15,000 nt of DNA from Phallus indusiatus. Its lineage: Eukaryota > Basidiomycota > Agaricomycetes > Phallales > Phallaceae. The position numbers and the translations under genes are program-made. Shown piece by piece: positions 1-11,760 of the stretch (positions are counted from its first letter, which is position 1; each line of letters opens with the position of its first letter). The stretch spans positions 87,501-102,500 of the forward strand of contig JAQFWX010000094.1 of the NCBI GenBank assembly GCA_027605045.1, read 5' to 3'. The notes beneath the pieces were generated by a model. It saw only the letters and a program-made list of their open reading frames with translations, did not search any database and had not been told where the DNA came from.

Positions 1-427
1 ATATACGTATGTCTGCTCACAAAGCGCGAAGAGTAATTGATCAGATTCGTGGACGTTCCTACGAGGAAACACTTATGATCCTAGAACTCATGCCTTACCG
101 AGCATGTTATCCCATTTTTAAATTGGTTTATTCTGCAGCAGCATGCTAGTCACAATATGGGTCTCAACGAAGCGGATTCAGTTATTAGTAAAGCCGAAGT
201 CAACGAAAGTAATACTCATGAAAAGGTTAAAACCTCAAGCTCGAGGACGTAGTTATCCGATAAAAAGACCCACCTGTCATATAACAATTGCATTGAAAGA
301 TATATCCTTAGATGAAGAAAATCAAAATTTCATATGGTTAAAAACATGGATGGATGTATAGAGATAAGTATACAGGTAGAGTGCGTACTGAAAAATATAG
401 TAGTGGGTGGTATGGGTCAAAAAATAA
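1..427 (+). CDS. rpl22: Ribosomal protein L22 (50S), 5'-truncated by window edge, frameshifted
   Basis: Large-subunit protein uL22 of the plastid ribosome, which lines the exit tunnel. The first frame (codons starting at 3, 6, 9...) gives [20 protein letters not shown], the uL22 core signature, then hits TAG at 147 because a run of A at about 141-143 appears shortened. The reading frame continues as [12 protein letters not shown] and shifts again near 214-218 to [14 protein letters not shown] and [10 protein letters not shown] stop at 359-361 is one possible end. However, another frame then reads [17 protein letters not shown], as in longer angiosperm L22 tails. With one more shift near 400 it ends WVKK-stop at 425-427, overlapping the rps3 start by 16 bp. 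That overlap is the usual angiosperm arrangement, so I prefer 427, with 361 as the alternative. The gene is certain and its exact 3' end is inferred. Confidence 0.88.
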
Positions 428-1063
428 ATCCACTTGGTTTCAGACTTGGTACAACCCAGGCATCATTCCCTCTGGTTTGCACAACCAAAAAGTTATTCTG
501 AGGGTCTCCAGGAAGATCAAAAAATACGAGATTGTATCAAGAATTTTGTACAAAAAATATGAGAATATCCTCAGGTTTCGAGGGAATTGCACGTATAGAG
601 ATTCAAAAAGAATTGATCTGATCCAAGTCATAATCTATATGGGATTTCAAAGTTGTTAATAGAGAGTAGACCACGAGGAATAGAAGAATTACAGATAAAT
701 GTACAAAAAGAGTTTCATTCTGTAAACCGAAAGCTCAACATTGATATCACAAGAATTGCAAAACCTTATGGGCAACCTAATATTCTTGCAGAATTTATAG
801 CCGGACAATTAAAGAATCGAGTTTCATTTCGAAAGGCAATGAAAAAGGCTATTGAACTAACTGAACAAGCAGATACAAAAGGAATTCAAATACAAATTGC
901 AGGGCGTATCGACGGAAAAGAAATTGCACGTGTCGAATGGATCAGAGAAGGTAGAGTTCCCCTACAAACCATTCGAGCTAAAATTGATTATTGTTCCTAT
1001 CCGGTTCGAACTATCTATGGGGTCTTGAGCATCAAAAATTTGATATTTGTAGACGAGGAATAA
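412..1063 (+). CDS. rps3: Ribosomal protein S3 (30S), frameshifted
   Basis: Small-subunit protein uS3, at the mRNA entry side of the plastid ribosome. The start ATG at 412 gives [16 protein letters not shown]. The frame is then broken near 460 (two bases lost), 556 and 607 (A runs each one base short) and 648 (CC read as C). Between the breaks the family sequence is clear: [19 protein letters not shown], then [15 protein letters not shown], then [12 protein letters not shown]. From 653 it is uninterrupted to the stop at 1061-1063 and ends IFVDEE, the usual S3 terminus. A further offsetting A gain and G loss near 1033-1042 changes three residues just before that end. The span of 652 bp is five short of a 219-codon family length, which equals the four losses counted. 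The first 16 bp probably overlap the end of rpl22. Confidence 0.95.
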
Positions 1064-1084
1064 TGAGCCTTTCCCTGTCTTTCC

Positions 1085-1104
1085 GTTCTATCACTGGATA
1101 GAAC
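1085..1104. other. Small hairpin in the rps3-rpl16 spacer
   Basis: A perfect 8-bp inverted repeat (GTTCTATC / GATAGAAC) with a 4-base loop, 21 bases after the rps3 stop and followed by six A. It may mark or stabilise an intercistronic RNA end. No functional evidence is visible in the sequence. Confidence 0.4.
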
Positions 1105-1213
1105 AAAAAATGACAAACTCTTTCATTCTTTTTACGTTCAATCAAAACAAAAAAGAGCAATTCTAATTCTATAGGTTGAATAAAAATTCGATTAACCATT
1201 TGGTATAATTGCT

Positions 1214-2614
1214 ATGCTTAGTGTGTGACTCGTCGGTTTTTTTTTATTTATATTTAGTTTTAGTTTAGGGCTAAGATTCAAAAACAATGGATCAGTCCTT
1301 AGTATTAACTAATAACTATAGAACTAATAACCAGCTCATTGTTTCGTATTATCTGGATCCAAGAAACCAGTCACTATATGATGGATCGATCATATCGTTG
1401 TAGCAACTGAAATATTTTTGCATAAAGGAAAAATCGAATTATGGGTTGTGAAGGAAAATAGAGGATGTGGATAAATGGAAGGGTGAAAGAAAGAGAGAAA
1501 GAGAATATTAATGATATATGATTCCAATATGTATGGTCTATGAAAAATCTCATAAAAGGCAGTGTAATAAAGCATCAATACTGATTCGTCCATAACCATA
1601 ATTAGATGAATTTGGTTCATAGGAAAAATTCATAGGAAAAAAAAAAGTAAAGAGCCACGAGTCAATAAAGACTGAGAGATTGACTCAGGAACAAATTTCA
1701 TTAGGAGCCCGTTGCAAAGTTCAGACCTAGCCATTAATCGAGAAGCGATGGGAACGACGGAACCTGTGACTGCAGAAGATTCTATTAAAAACGAATCCTA
1801 ATGATTCATTGGTGGGATGGTGGAACGAACCAGGAATCAATTAATTTATTCTGAGAGGTCATAGATGACCTCAGAATGAAACAAATATTAAAAGAGTAAA
1901 TATTCGCCCGCGAAAGCCTTCTTATTGGATTGCTAAATTTTGGGTGATTCAATAAAGGGCAAAATAAAAGATTCGTTATAAAATAAAAAGACATTACATT
2001 ATCCATAAATAGATATATACGTGTAGTTGCATATACAAACAAGATATACAAATTCCTACATGACAGATTAAATCTCCACGATTCAGTGTATTTTTCATTA
2101 AATACATGCATATTTTAATATTATTTAAATTTAATCGTTTGATTCGCGAGGAGCTGGATGAGAAGAAACTCTCATGTCCGGTTCTGCAGTAGAGATGGAA
2201 TTGAGAAACAACCATCAACTATAACCCAAAAGAACCAGATTTCGTAAACAACATAGAGGAAGAATGAAGGAATATCTTATCGAGGCAATCGTATTTGTTT
2301 CGGTAGATACGCTCTTCAGGCACTTGAACCCGCTTGGATCACATCTAGACAAATAGAAGCAGGGCGGCGAGCAATGACACGATATGCGCGTCGTGGTGGA
2401 AAAATCTGGATACGTATATTTCAGATAAACCTGTTACAATAAGACCTACGGAAACACGTATGGTTCGTGAAAGGATCTCCCGAATATTGGGTATCCGTCG
2501 TTAAACCAGGTCGAATACTTTATGAATGGGCGGAGTATCAGAAATTGTAGCCAGAGCTATTTCAATAGCTGCATCCAAATGCCTATACGAACACAATTCG
2601 TTATTGCGGGATAG
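1214..2614 (+). CDS. rpl16: Ribosomal protein L16 (50S), two exons, frameshifted
   Basis: Large-subunit protein uL16, near the peptidyl-transferase centre. Exon 1 is the nine bases ATGCTTAGT at 1214-1222 (M-L-S), directly followed by the intron start GTGTG. Exon 2 runs from about 2225 to the TAG at 2612-2614 and reads [15 protein letters not shown], then [20 protein letters not shown], then [20 protein letters not shown] and VKPGRILYE, followed by the usual end ...TQFVIAG. One-base losses are seen near 2225 (CCCC to CCC at the splice junction), 2258 (GGG), 2422 (CC), 2462-2475 (a G of GGG and a nearby A), 2524 (AAA) and 2576 (AAAA). Restoring them gives about 135 residues, the family length. 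Exon identity is certain, and the exact first base of exon 2 is uncertain by one or two bases. Confidence 0.95.
1223..2224 (+). other. Group II intron of rpl16
   Basis: About 1.0 kb, starting with the group II 5' consensus (GTGTGACTCG) after the nine-base exon 1. A 34-nt domain V hairpin sits at 2151-2184 (begins GAGCTGGATGAG, ends CATGTCCGGTTC), about 40 bases before exon 2 as expected. No maturase reading frame is present. The remainder is AT-rich, and the minus-strand reading frames here have no recognisable protein. The positional homologue is the rpl16 intron of most land plants. Confidence 0.92.
2151..2184 (+). other. Domain V of the rpl16 group II intron
   Basis: Catalytic hairpin: the 5' strand GAGCTGGATGAG pairs with a 3' strand ending CTCATGTCCGGTTC around an AAGAAA-type loop. 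Length and position relative to exon 2 match group II domain V. Confidence 0.85.
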
Positions 2615-2736
2615 GGGTGGAACCAAAGGAAAGAGATCTGTGCGGTGAAAAACAACGTGGTTTTTTTTATTTTTGACAAAAAATATTTCTTTTATTCCTT
2701 CGCCCTTTACATTGAAAGAACAGATAAAAAAAAAAT

Positions 2737-3103
2737 ATGATTCAACCTCAGACCCATTTGAATGTAGCGGACAACAGCGGGGCTCGAGAATTGATGTGTA
2801 TTCGAATCATAGGAGCTAGTAATCGCCGATATGCTCATATTGGTGACGTTATTGTTGCTGTAATCAAAGAAGGTGCCCAATATGCCTCTAGAAAAATCTG
2901 AAGTGATTAGAGCTGTAATTGTACGTACATGTAAAGAACTCAAACGTGACAACGGTATGATAATACGATATGATGACAATGCAGCAGTTGTCATTGATCA
3001 AGAAGGAAATCCAAAAGGAACTCGAGTTTTTGGTGCGATCGCTCGGGAATTGAGACAGTTGAATTTTATTAAAATAGTTTCATTAGCCCCTGAGGTATTA
3101 TAA
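2737..3103 (+). CDS. rpl14: Ribosomal protein L14 (50S), one frameshift
   Basis: Large-subunit protein uL14, at the subunit interface. ATG at 2737 opens [20 protein letters not shown], the conserved L14 start, and continues through [21 protein letters not shown]. Two bases are missing at about 2871-2873, inside the codons for the residues before PNMPLEKSE. The downstream frame reads [19 protein letters not shown], then the family-typical [14 protein letters not shown], and ends SLAPEVL-stop at 3101-3103. The span of 367 bp is exactly two short of the 369-bp family length, so this is the only net length change. An A-rich stretch directly precedes the start, with no strong Shine-Dalgarno sequence. 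Confidence 0.96.
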
Positions 3104-3286
3104 ATACTAATAGATGAGACCATGATAGGGTATCTGAAATAAATTAAATTAACTGAAACTGAAAAAATTCAATTCAAAATGAATTAGTAGATTGTGTCTC
3201 ACGCATATACCTTTAAAATTCATAAAAAAAAACACAGAGCATGTTGATTATATCGAAACTGGAGGCACCAATAATTATAATTTGTC

Positions 3287-3680
3287 ATGGGTAGGGACAC
3301 TATTGCCGACATAATAACTTCTATACGAATGCTGACATGGATAAAAAGAACGGTTCGGAATAACATCTACTAATATTACCGAAAACATTGTGAAAATACT
3401 TCTACGAGAAGGTTTTATGAAAACGTGAGAAAACATCAGGAAACAACAAATATTTTTTGGTTTTAACCCTACGACATAGAAGGAATAGGAAAGGCATATA
3501 GAACTATTTTAAAACGTATCAGCCAACCCGGTCTACGAATCTATTCTAACCATCAACACATTCCTAAGATTTTAGGTGGAATGGGGATTGTAATTTCTTT
3601 CTACTTCTCGCGGTATAATGACAGACCGAGAGGCTCGACGAGAAGGAATCGGAGGAGAAATTGTGTGTTATATATGGTGA
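3287..3680 (+). CDS. rps8: Ribosomal protein S8 (30S), multiply frameshifted
   Basis: Small-subunit protein uS8, which binds central-domain 16S rRNA. ATG at 3287 reads [14 protein letters not shown] and then loses frame because AA became A at about 3328. Further changes lie near 3345 (A and G runs shortened), 3359 (extra A), 3418 (T lost), 3442 (A lost), 3497 (probable AT lost) and 3596 (extra T). Family segments are recoverable in the successive frames: [32 protein letters not shown] and ILGGMGIV, then [18 protein letters not shown], ending CYIW. I place the stop at the TGA at 3678-3680. Most angiosperm copies stop at the same place after Tyr-Ile-Trp. This is the most heavily disrupted gene in the window for its size. 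Confidence 0.92.
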
Positions 3681-3795
3681 TCCTTTGATATCCGAATTGG
3701 ATCCGTAACTTCCTATTTGTGAAAAAAAGAGGAAAGACAAGCTGTCTAATATCACTCCTCCTCCATTAGTTGATACTTCAAGGGGGTTACTTGGA

Positions 3796-4028
3796 ATGAA
3801 AGAACAAAAATGGATTCATGAAGGTTTAATTATTGAATCACTTCCCAACGGTATGTTCCGGGTTCGTTTAGATAATGAAGATCTGATTCTGGTTATGTTT
3901 CAGGAAAGATCCGACGTAGTTTTATACGGATACTACCAGGAGATAGAGTCAAAATCGAAGTAAGTCGTTATGATTCAACCAGAGGGCGTATAGTTTATAG
4001 ACTCCGTAACAAAGATTCGAACGATTAG
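3796..4028 (+). CDS. infA: Translation initiation factor IF-1, one frameshift
   Basis: Plastid IF-1, a single S1/OB-fold domain that occupies the ribosomal A site during initiation. ATG at 3796 gives [20 protein letters not shown], then [12 protein letters not shown]. One G is missing at 3891-3892 (GGG read as GG), after which the next frame gives [20 protein letters not shown], then [20 protein letters not shown] and the stop at 4026-4028. Restored length is 77 residues, the full family length. No other lesion was seen, so this is a complete gene rather than the eroded remnant found in many rosids and Solanales. A G-rich AGGGGG lies about 10 bases upstream of the ATG and could serve as a ribosome binding site. 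Confidence 0.93.
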
Positions 4029-4144
4029 GTGGCTTTTTCAACATTCTCTTCATGGGGATTACAATTCGAGGTTCAAAATTTCAAGAGACTTATTTTCTTC
4101 CAAAGCAAAGAGTAGATTCAGAATTAAGGTAAGGAAGAACAAAT

Positions 4145-4257
4145 ATGAAATATGGGCCTCCGTTCGTAAAATTTTGTGAAAAATGTCGACTGATCCGTAG
4201 GCGGGGACGAATTATAGCATTTGTTCCAACCCGAGACATAAACAAAGACAAGGATAA
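4145..4257 (+). CDS. rpl36: Ribosomal protein L36 (50S), frameshifted
   Basis: Small large-subunit protein bL36 (37 residues in the family), with a zinc-ribbon Cys/His pattern. ATG at 4145 is preceded by GGTAAGGAAG, a plausible ribosome binding site. Losses at 4148-4155 (AAAA and AA runs shortened), one extra T at 4172-4175 and a loss near 4218-4222 break the frame. The family segments ASVRKI, then CEKCRLIRRRGRII, then NPRHKQRQG and the TAA at 4255-4257 are all legible. The CxxC pair and the C-terminal Cys/His ligand region can be placed. The span of 113 bp is one less than the 114-bp family length. Confidence 0.93.
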
Positions 4258-4368
4258 TCTTTCTAAAAGGGACTCTCTAAAGAATCCGATGTACAAATAA
4301 AATAACTGTTTTGACATGAAATGGATATATCCGTATATCTCTAACTCATATTTATGAGATGATAAAAT

Positions 4369-4781
4369 ATGGCAAAACCTATACCAAGAATTGGTTCACG
4401 TAGAAACGGACGTATTGGTTTACGTAAGAGTGGACGTAGAATACCAAAGGGAGTTATTCATGTTCAAAGCGTTTCAACAATACCATTGTGACTGTTACAG
4501 ATGTACGAGGTCGAGTGGTTTCTTGGTCTTCTGCCGGTACTTGTGGATTCCGGGGTACAAGAAGAGGGATACCATTTGCTGCTCAAACCGCAGCAGGAAA
4601 TGCTATTCGTACAGTAGTGGATCAGGGTATGCAACGAGCAGAAGTCATGATAAAAGGTCCTGGTCTCGGAAGAGATGCAGCATTACGAGCCATTCGTAGA
4701 AGTGGTCTACAATTAAGTTTTGTACGGGACGTAACCCTATGCCACATAATGGATGTAGACCTCCAAAAAAAAGACGTGTAG
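4369..4781 (+). CDS. rps11: Ribosomal protein S11 (30S), frameshifted
   Basis: Small-subunit protein uS11 of the 30S platform. ATG at 4369 reads [17 protein letters not shown], then [15 protein letters not shown], breaking at about 4465-4472 where the A and G runs of the family sequence are altered (net one base lost). The next frame carries the long conserved block [20 protein letters not shown], then [20 protein letters not shown] and [19 protein letters not shown] is lost near 4735 (CCCC to CCC) before [14 protein letters not shown]. The stop assigned is the TAG at 4779-4781. It is in the expected place but requires a missing GT in the GTGTGTAG-type end. Identity is certain, and the last two codons are uncertain. 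Confidence 0.95.
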
Positions 4782-4846
4782 AAATAAGAATGGAACAGAT
4801 TTCAAGAGAAATAAATGATTCAATGATCTGATCAAATAATATTACT

Positions 4847-5859
4847 ATGGTTCGAGAGGAAATAGCAGTATCTACTCGGACACTACAGTGGAAGTGTGTT
4901 GAATCAAGAGTAGACAGTAAGCGTCTTTATTATGGACGTTTTATTTTGTCTCCGCTTATGAAAGGTCAAGATACGATAGGTATCGCGATGCGAAGGGCTT
5001 TGCTTGGAGAAATAGAAGGAATATGTATACACGTGCAAAATCTGAGAAGATACCACAACGAATATTCTACCATAGTAGGTATTGAAGAATCAGTACATGA
5101 AATTTTAATGAATTTGAAAGAAATTGTATTGAGAAGTAATCTGTATGGAACTCGCGACGCATTTATTTGCGTCAGGGGTCCTGGATACGTAACTGCTCAA
5201 GACATCATCTCACCACCTTCTGTGGAAATCGTTGATACTACACAGCATATAGCTAGCCTGACAGAACCAATTGATTTGTGTATTGGATTACAAATCGAGA
5301 GGAATCCGTGATATCGTATGAAAACACCAAATAACTCTCAGGATGGAAGTTATCCTATAGATGCTGTATTCATGCCTGTTCGAAATGCGAATCATAGTAT
5401 TCATTCTTATGGGAATGGGAATGAGAAACAAGAGATTTTTCTCGAAATATGGACGAATGGGAGTTTAACTCCTAAAGAAGCACTTCACGAAGCCTCTCCG
5501 GAATTTGATTAATTTATTTATACCTTTTCTAGATGCGCAAGAAGAGGACATCCAATTAGAGGACAATCAAAACAAGGTTACTTTACCTTTTTTTACCTTT
5601 CATGATAGATTAACTAAACTAAGGAAAAACAAAAAGAAAAAGAAATAGCATTGAAATGTATTTTTATTGACCAATCAGAATTGCCTCCCAGGACCTATAA
5701 TGCCTCAAAAGGTCCAATATACATACATTATTGGACCTTTTGAATAACAGTCAAGAAGATCTTATGAAAATGGAACATTTTCAGATAGAAGATGTAAAAC
5801 AGATATTGGACATTCTACAAAAGCATTTCGCAATTGATTTACCTAAGAATAAGTTTTAA
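4847..5859 (+). CDS. rpoA: Plastid RNA polymerase alpha subunit, frameshifted
   Basis: Alpha subunit of the plastid-encoded RNA polymerase (PEP), the assembly scaffold for the beta subunits. The N-terminal domain starts [17 protein letters not shown], with [15 protein letters not shown] and [15 protein letters not shown]. The C-terminal domain ends [20 protein letters not shown], then NKF-stop at 5857-5859. Changes: one codon missing after GQ (4969-4971); an offset segment [10 protein letters not shown] between about 5028 (A lost) and 5055 (base gained); an in-frame TGA near 5309-5311 caused by offsetting C gain and G loss; an extra C at 5497-5499; an A lost near 5625; a T lost near 5700. The segment around 5318-5480 is conserved ([20 protein letters not shown]). 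It closes the ribosomal-protein cluster, as usual. Confidence 0.95.
5705..5743. repeat. 15-bp perfect inverted repeat inside rpoA coding sequence
   Basis: Arms at 5705-5719 (TCAAAAGGTCCAATA) and 5729-5743 are exact reverse complements, separated by nine bases. They encode the [15 protein letters not shown] region of the alpha C-terminal domain. The mRNA can form a strong local hairpin. A functional role is not shown by the sequence. Confidence 0.7.
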
Positions 5860-5973
5860 ATCCATTGGAATTATTTCATCTTTTTTTTTTTAATCTAAAA
5901 AGAAAATGGATTTTGAATCTTCAACACAGTCCATATATTCGGACTAGATCCAGAAAGATAAAAATAGAATAGA

Positions 5974-6017
5974 TGTATCTAGGGAATAATCGCTTCAAAG
6001 CAAATCCCTTAGATACA
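5974..6017 (-). terminator. petD 3'-end inverted repeat (RNA processing/stability hairpin)
   Basis: On the minus strand, just after the petD stop, arms at 6005-6017 and 5974-5985 pair (TGTATCTAAGGGA against TCCCTAGATACA) with one bulged base. A short inner GCTT..AAGC pairing also falls in the loop. A hairpin at this position is established as the stabilised petD mRNA 3' end in plants. The bulge is a one-A difference between arms (CTAAGGG versus CTAGGG) and could be another run-length error. Confidence 0.65.
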
Positions 6018-6062
6018 TACGTCGTGATATTCTATTTTATTTTATTTCATGGTTGAATCAAT

Positions 6063-7256
<1,194 letters not shown>

Positions 7257-7446
7257 AATCCATCTTCTCTTCGGAGAATCCACTTCAACTATTCGTATTA
7301 AATAAATAATACAATATTGCGGAGTTGAAGGAAATATCCAAATACATGTCTTATTCTTTTCAATAATCCATATTTGTAGCAATGAAATACTATTGTTCCT
7401 CCAAAATGATATATGATTGATTACAAATATCTATAATCTGGATTCT

Positions 7447-8870
<1,424 letters not shown>

Positions 8871-8998
8871 ATTCCGGAAATACAGAAACAAAGGAATTCC
8901 ACGGTCGAACTACCAGAATTGTCTAGAAATCCGAGCCCTAAGTGATTCATTTTGGATTAAAATAAAAGCTAGGACTTCATGGTTCTTATGGACCTAAC

Positions 8999-9220
8999 TC
9001 ATTGCATAGAAATTCCATCCAGTAAAACGGAAGAATTATAAATCTCCAAAATAATAGATAAGAATATCGCAAATAGAGCCATTGCGACCCCCATCAAAGG
9101 GGTAGTTCCCCATCCAGGAGCTACTTTCCCATATTCCGAATTCAATGGTTTCAATAAATCCCCTATAATAGTTCGTCTTGGACCAGATCTAGAACTACCC
9201 TCAACAGTTTGTGTAGCCAT
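8999..9220 (-). CDS. psbH: Photosystem II protein H (10 kDa phosphoprotein)
   Basis: PsbH, a small thylakoid photosystem II subunit that is phosphorylated at its stromal N-terminus. It is intact: 73 residues, [20 protein letters not shown]..., matching the family length. The phosphorylatable Thr follows the initiator Met-Ala. A single membrane span covers roughly residues 42-62 ([18 protein letters not shown]), followed by [12 protein letters not shown]. The final residue is Gln where Asn is more common. AGGA lies six bases upstream of the ATG and is a reasonable ribosome binding site. It is one of very few unbroken genes here. It sits about 128 bp upstream of petB exon 1 in the operon. Confidence 0.98.
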   Translation of the reverse strand: MATQTVEGSSRSGPRRTIIGDLLKPLNSEYGKVAPGWGTTPLMGVAMALFAIFLSIILEIYNSSVLLDGISMQ

Positions 9221-9310
9221 AAATCCTATTGCATTGGTTGAGATCTGTTGACTTTGTATACCATTCTGTTGTAAATAAACGATCTTATCATAGATCCATT
9301 GTGGTCTTGA

Positions 9311-9454
<144 letters not shown>

Positions 9455-9497
9455 TTGAAGTAATGCGCCTCCCAATATGGGAGGCGCATTACTTCAA
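9455..9497. terminator. psbN/psbT intergenic hairpin with 20-bp arms
   Basis: Arms at 9455-9474 and 9478-9497 are perfect reverse complements around a 3-base ATA loop, with a GC-rich core (GCGCCTCCC). The structure begins immediately after the psbN stop and ends 16 bases from the psbT stop on the other strand. Both convergent transcripts would therefore end or be protected here. A hairpin at this spot is conserved in plant plastomes. Confidence 0.85.
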
Positions 9498-9513
9498 TTG
9501 AAATAATGAAAAA

Positions 9514-9619
9514 TCATTTCACCTTTTTAGTGGGAACTTTAGGTGGTTCTCGAAAAAAATAGCGAAAAAATTATCCCTAGAGTCGAGACTAAAAGGAATG
9601 TATAAACCAATGCTTCCAT
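9514..9619 (-). CDS. psbT: Photosystem II protein T, frameshifted
   Basis: PsbT, a very small single-span subunit at the photosystem II dimer interface. On the minus strand ATG at 9617-9619 gives MEALVYTFLLVSTLGII, the membrane helix. Two T runs are each one base short (9565-9570 and 9553-9559), displacing the FFAIFF segment, after which REPPKVPTKKVK-stop (9514-9516) is clear. The span of 106 bp is two short of the usual 108 (35 residues). It lies between psbB and psbH as expected, about 190 bp downstream of psbB. Confidence 0.95.
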
Positions 9620-9812
9620 AGATTCGATCGCGGTTTACAATTATAGCTTCCACACCTGTTCATTTGGGATCATCTCCCAGATAAAGAAAGGGAAAGAGTC
9701 AAAGAAAGGGCAGTGATTCAAATCAAGATTTTTCTGGTACCCTATCCTATGTCAAATGACAAAAAGAAAATTAAATAAAAATAGAGGTGAAAGATACCAG
9801 AGCAATGTTGTA

Positions 9813-11332
<1,520 letters not shown>

Positions 11333-11760
11333 GGAAATACCCTTTATCAAAGAAAAATAGACACTATGTAACTTTATCGCATTGGAAAAGACTATGCTAT
11401 GGACCTCCTTTTTAGTGGATTATCTCGGAGCAAGGGTAAATATTTATTCCATTCCGCTGGTAATAATGGAACAATTCTGTTCGTAGGAACAAAGAGAAGC
11501 AGATCTATTCTATACCCGATAAGTACCAATACGCAATGGGGGGTTAGTTCCATTTTCTATGAGCGAATGTATAGATACTTGTTCATCATTCGAACGACCC
11601 TTTCATAAGAATTTTCCTTTATTCATTCTGTCTCCCTCTATGAACTTTCCAATCTATGGATAAAATACTATAAATAGCAATATTATGAAGACAATAAACC
11701 CATTGTTACGTTTCCACATCAAAGTGAAGTATAGTACTTAACTCCTTTTTATTTTATTTA
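11333..11760. other. Divergent psbB/clpP spacer
   Basis: 428 bp without a gene. It holds a candidate psbB promoter on the minus strand, a minus-strand AAGGAGGT about 70 bases before the psbB start (11403-11410), and the AT-rich clpP leader (11640-11760) where nucleus-encoded-polymerase promoters usually lie. I could not identify a specific clpP promoter motif with confidence. Confidence 0.75.
11507..11536 (-). promoter_or_regulatory. Candidate bacterial-type (PEP) promoter of the psbB operon
   Basis: On the minus strand, TTGCGT (11531-11536) and TAGAAT (11507-11512) are separated by 18 bases. Transcription would start near 11500, about 170 bases before the psbB ATG, which agrees with the mapped psbB start in other plants. 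This is an assignment by motif and position only. Confidence 0.55.

Noticed and set aside
1390..2218. Several minus-strand frames of 74-101 codons in the rpl16 intron
   Set aside because: They lie within a well-bounded group II intron, have no family resemblance or start context, and overlap each other.
4320..4368. GGATATATCC palindrome upstream of rps11 as an operator
   Set aside because: A 10-base AT-rich palindrome is expected by chance in this composition and has no supporting context.
9248..9277. TTGACT with TAAATA 18 bases on as a psbN promoter
   Set aside because: The -10 is poor and the implied start does not agree well with a short psbN leader. Motif evidence alone is too weak.
11640..11760. 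A nucleus-encoded-polymerase promoter for clpP
   Set aside because: Expected here from other plants, but no core motif could be placed with confidence in this AT-rich leader.
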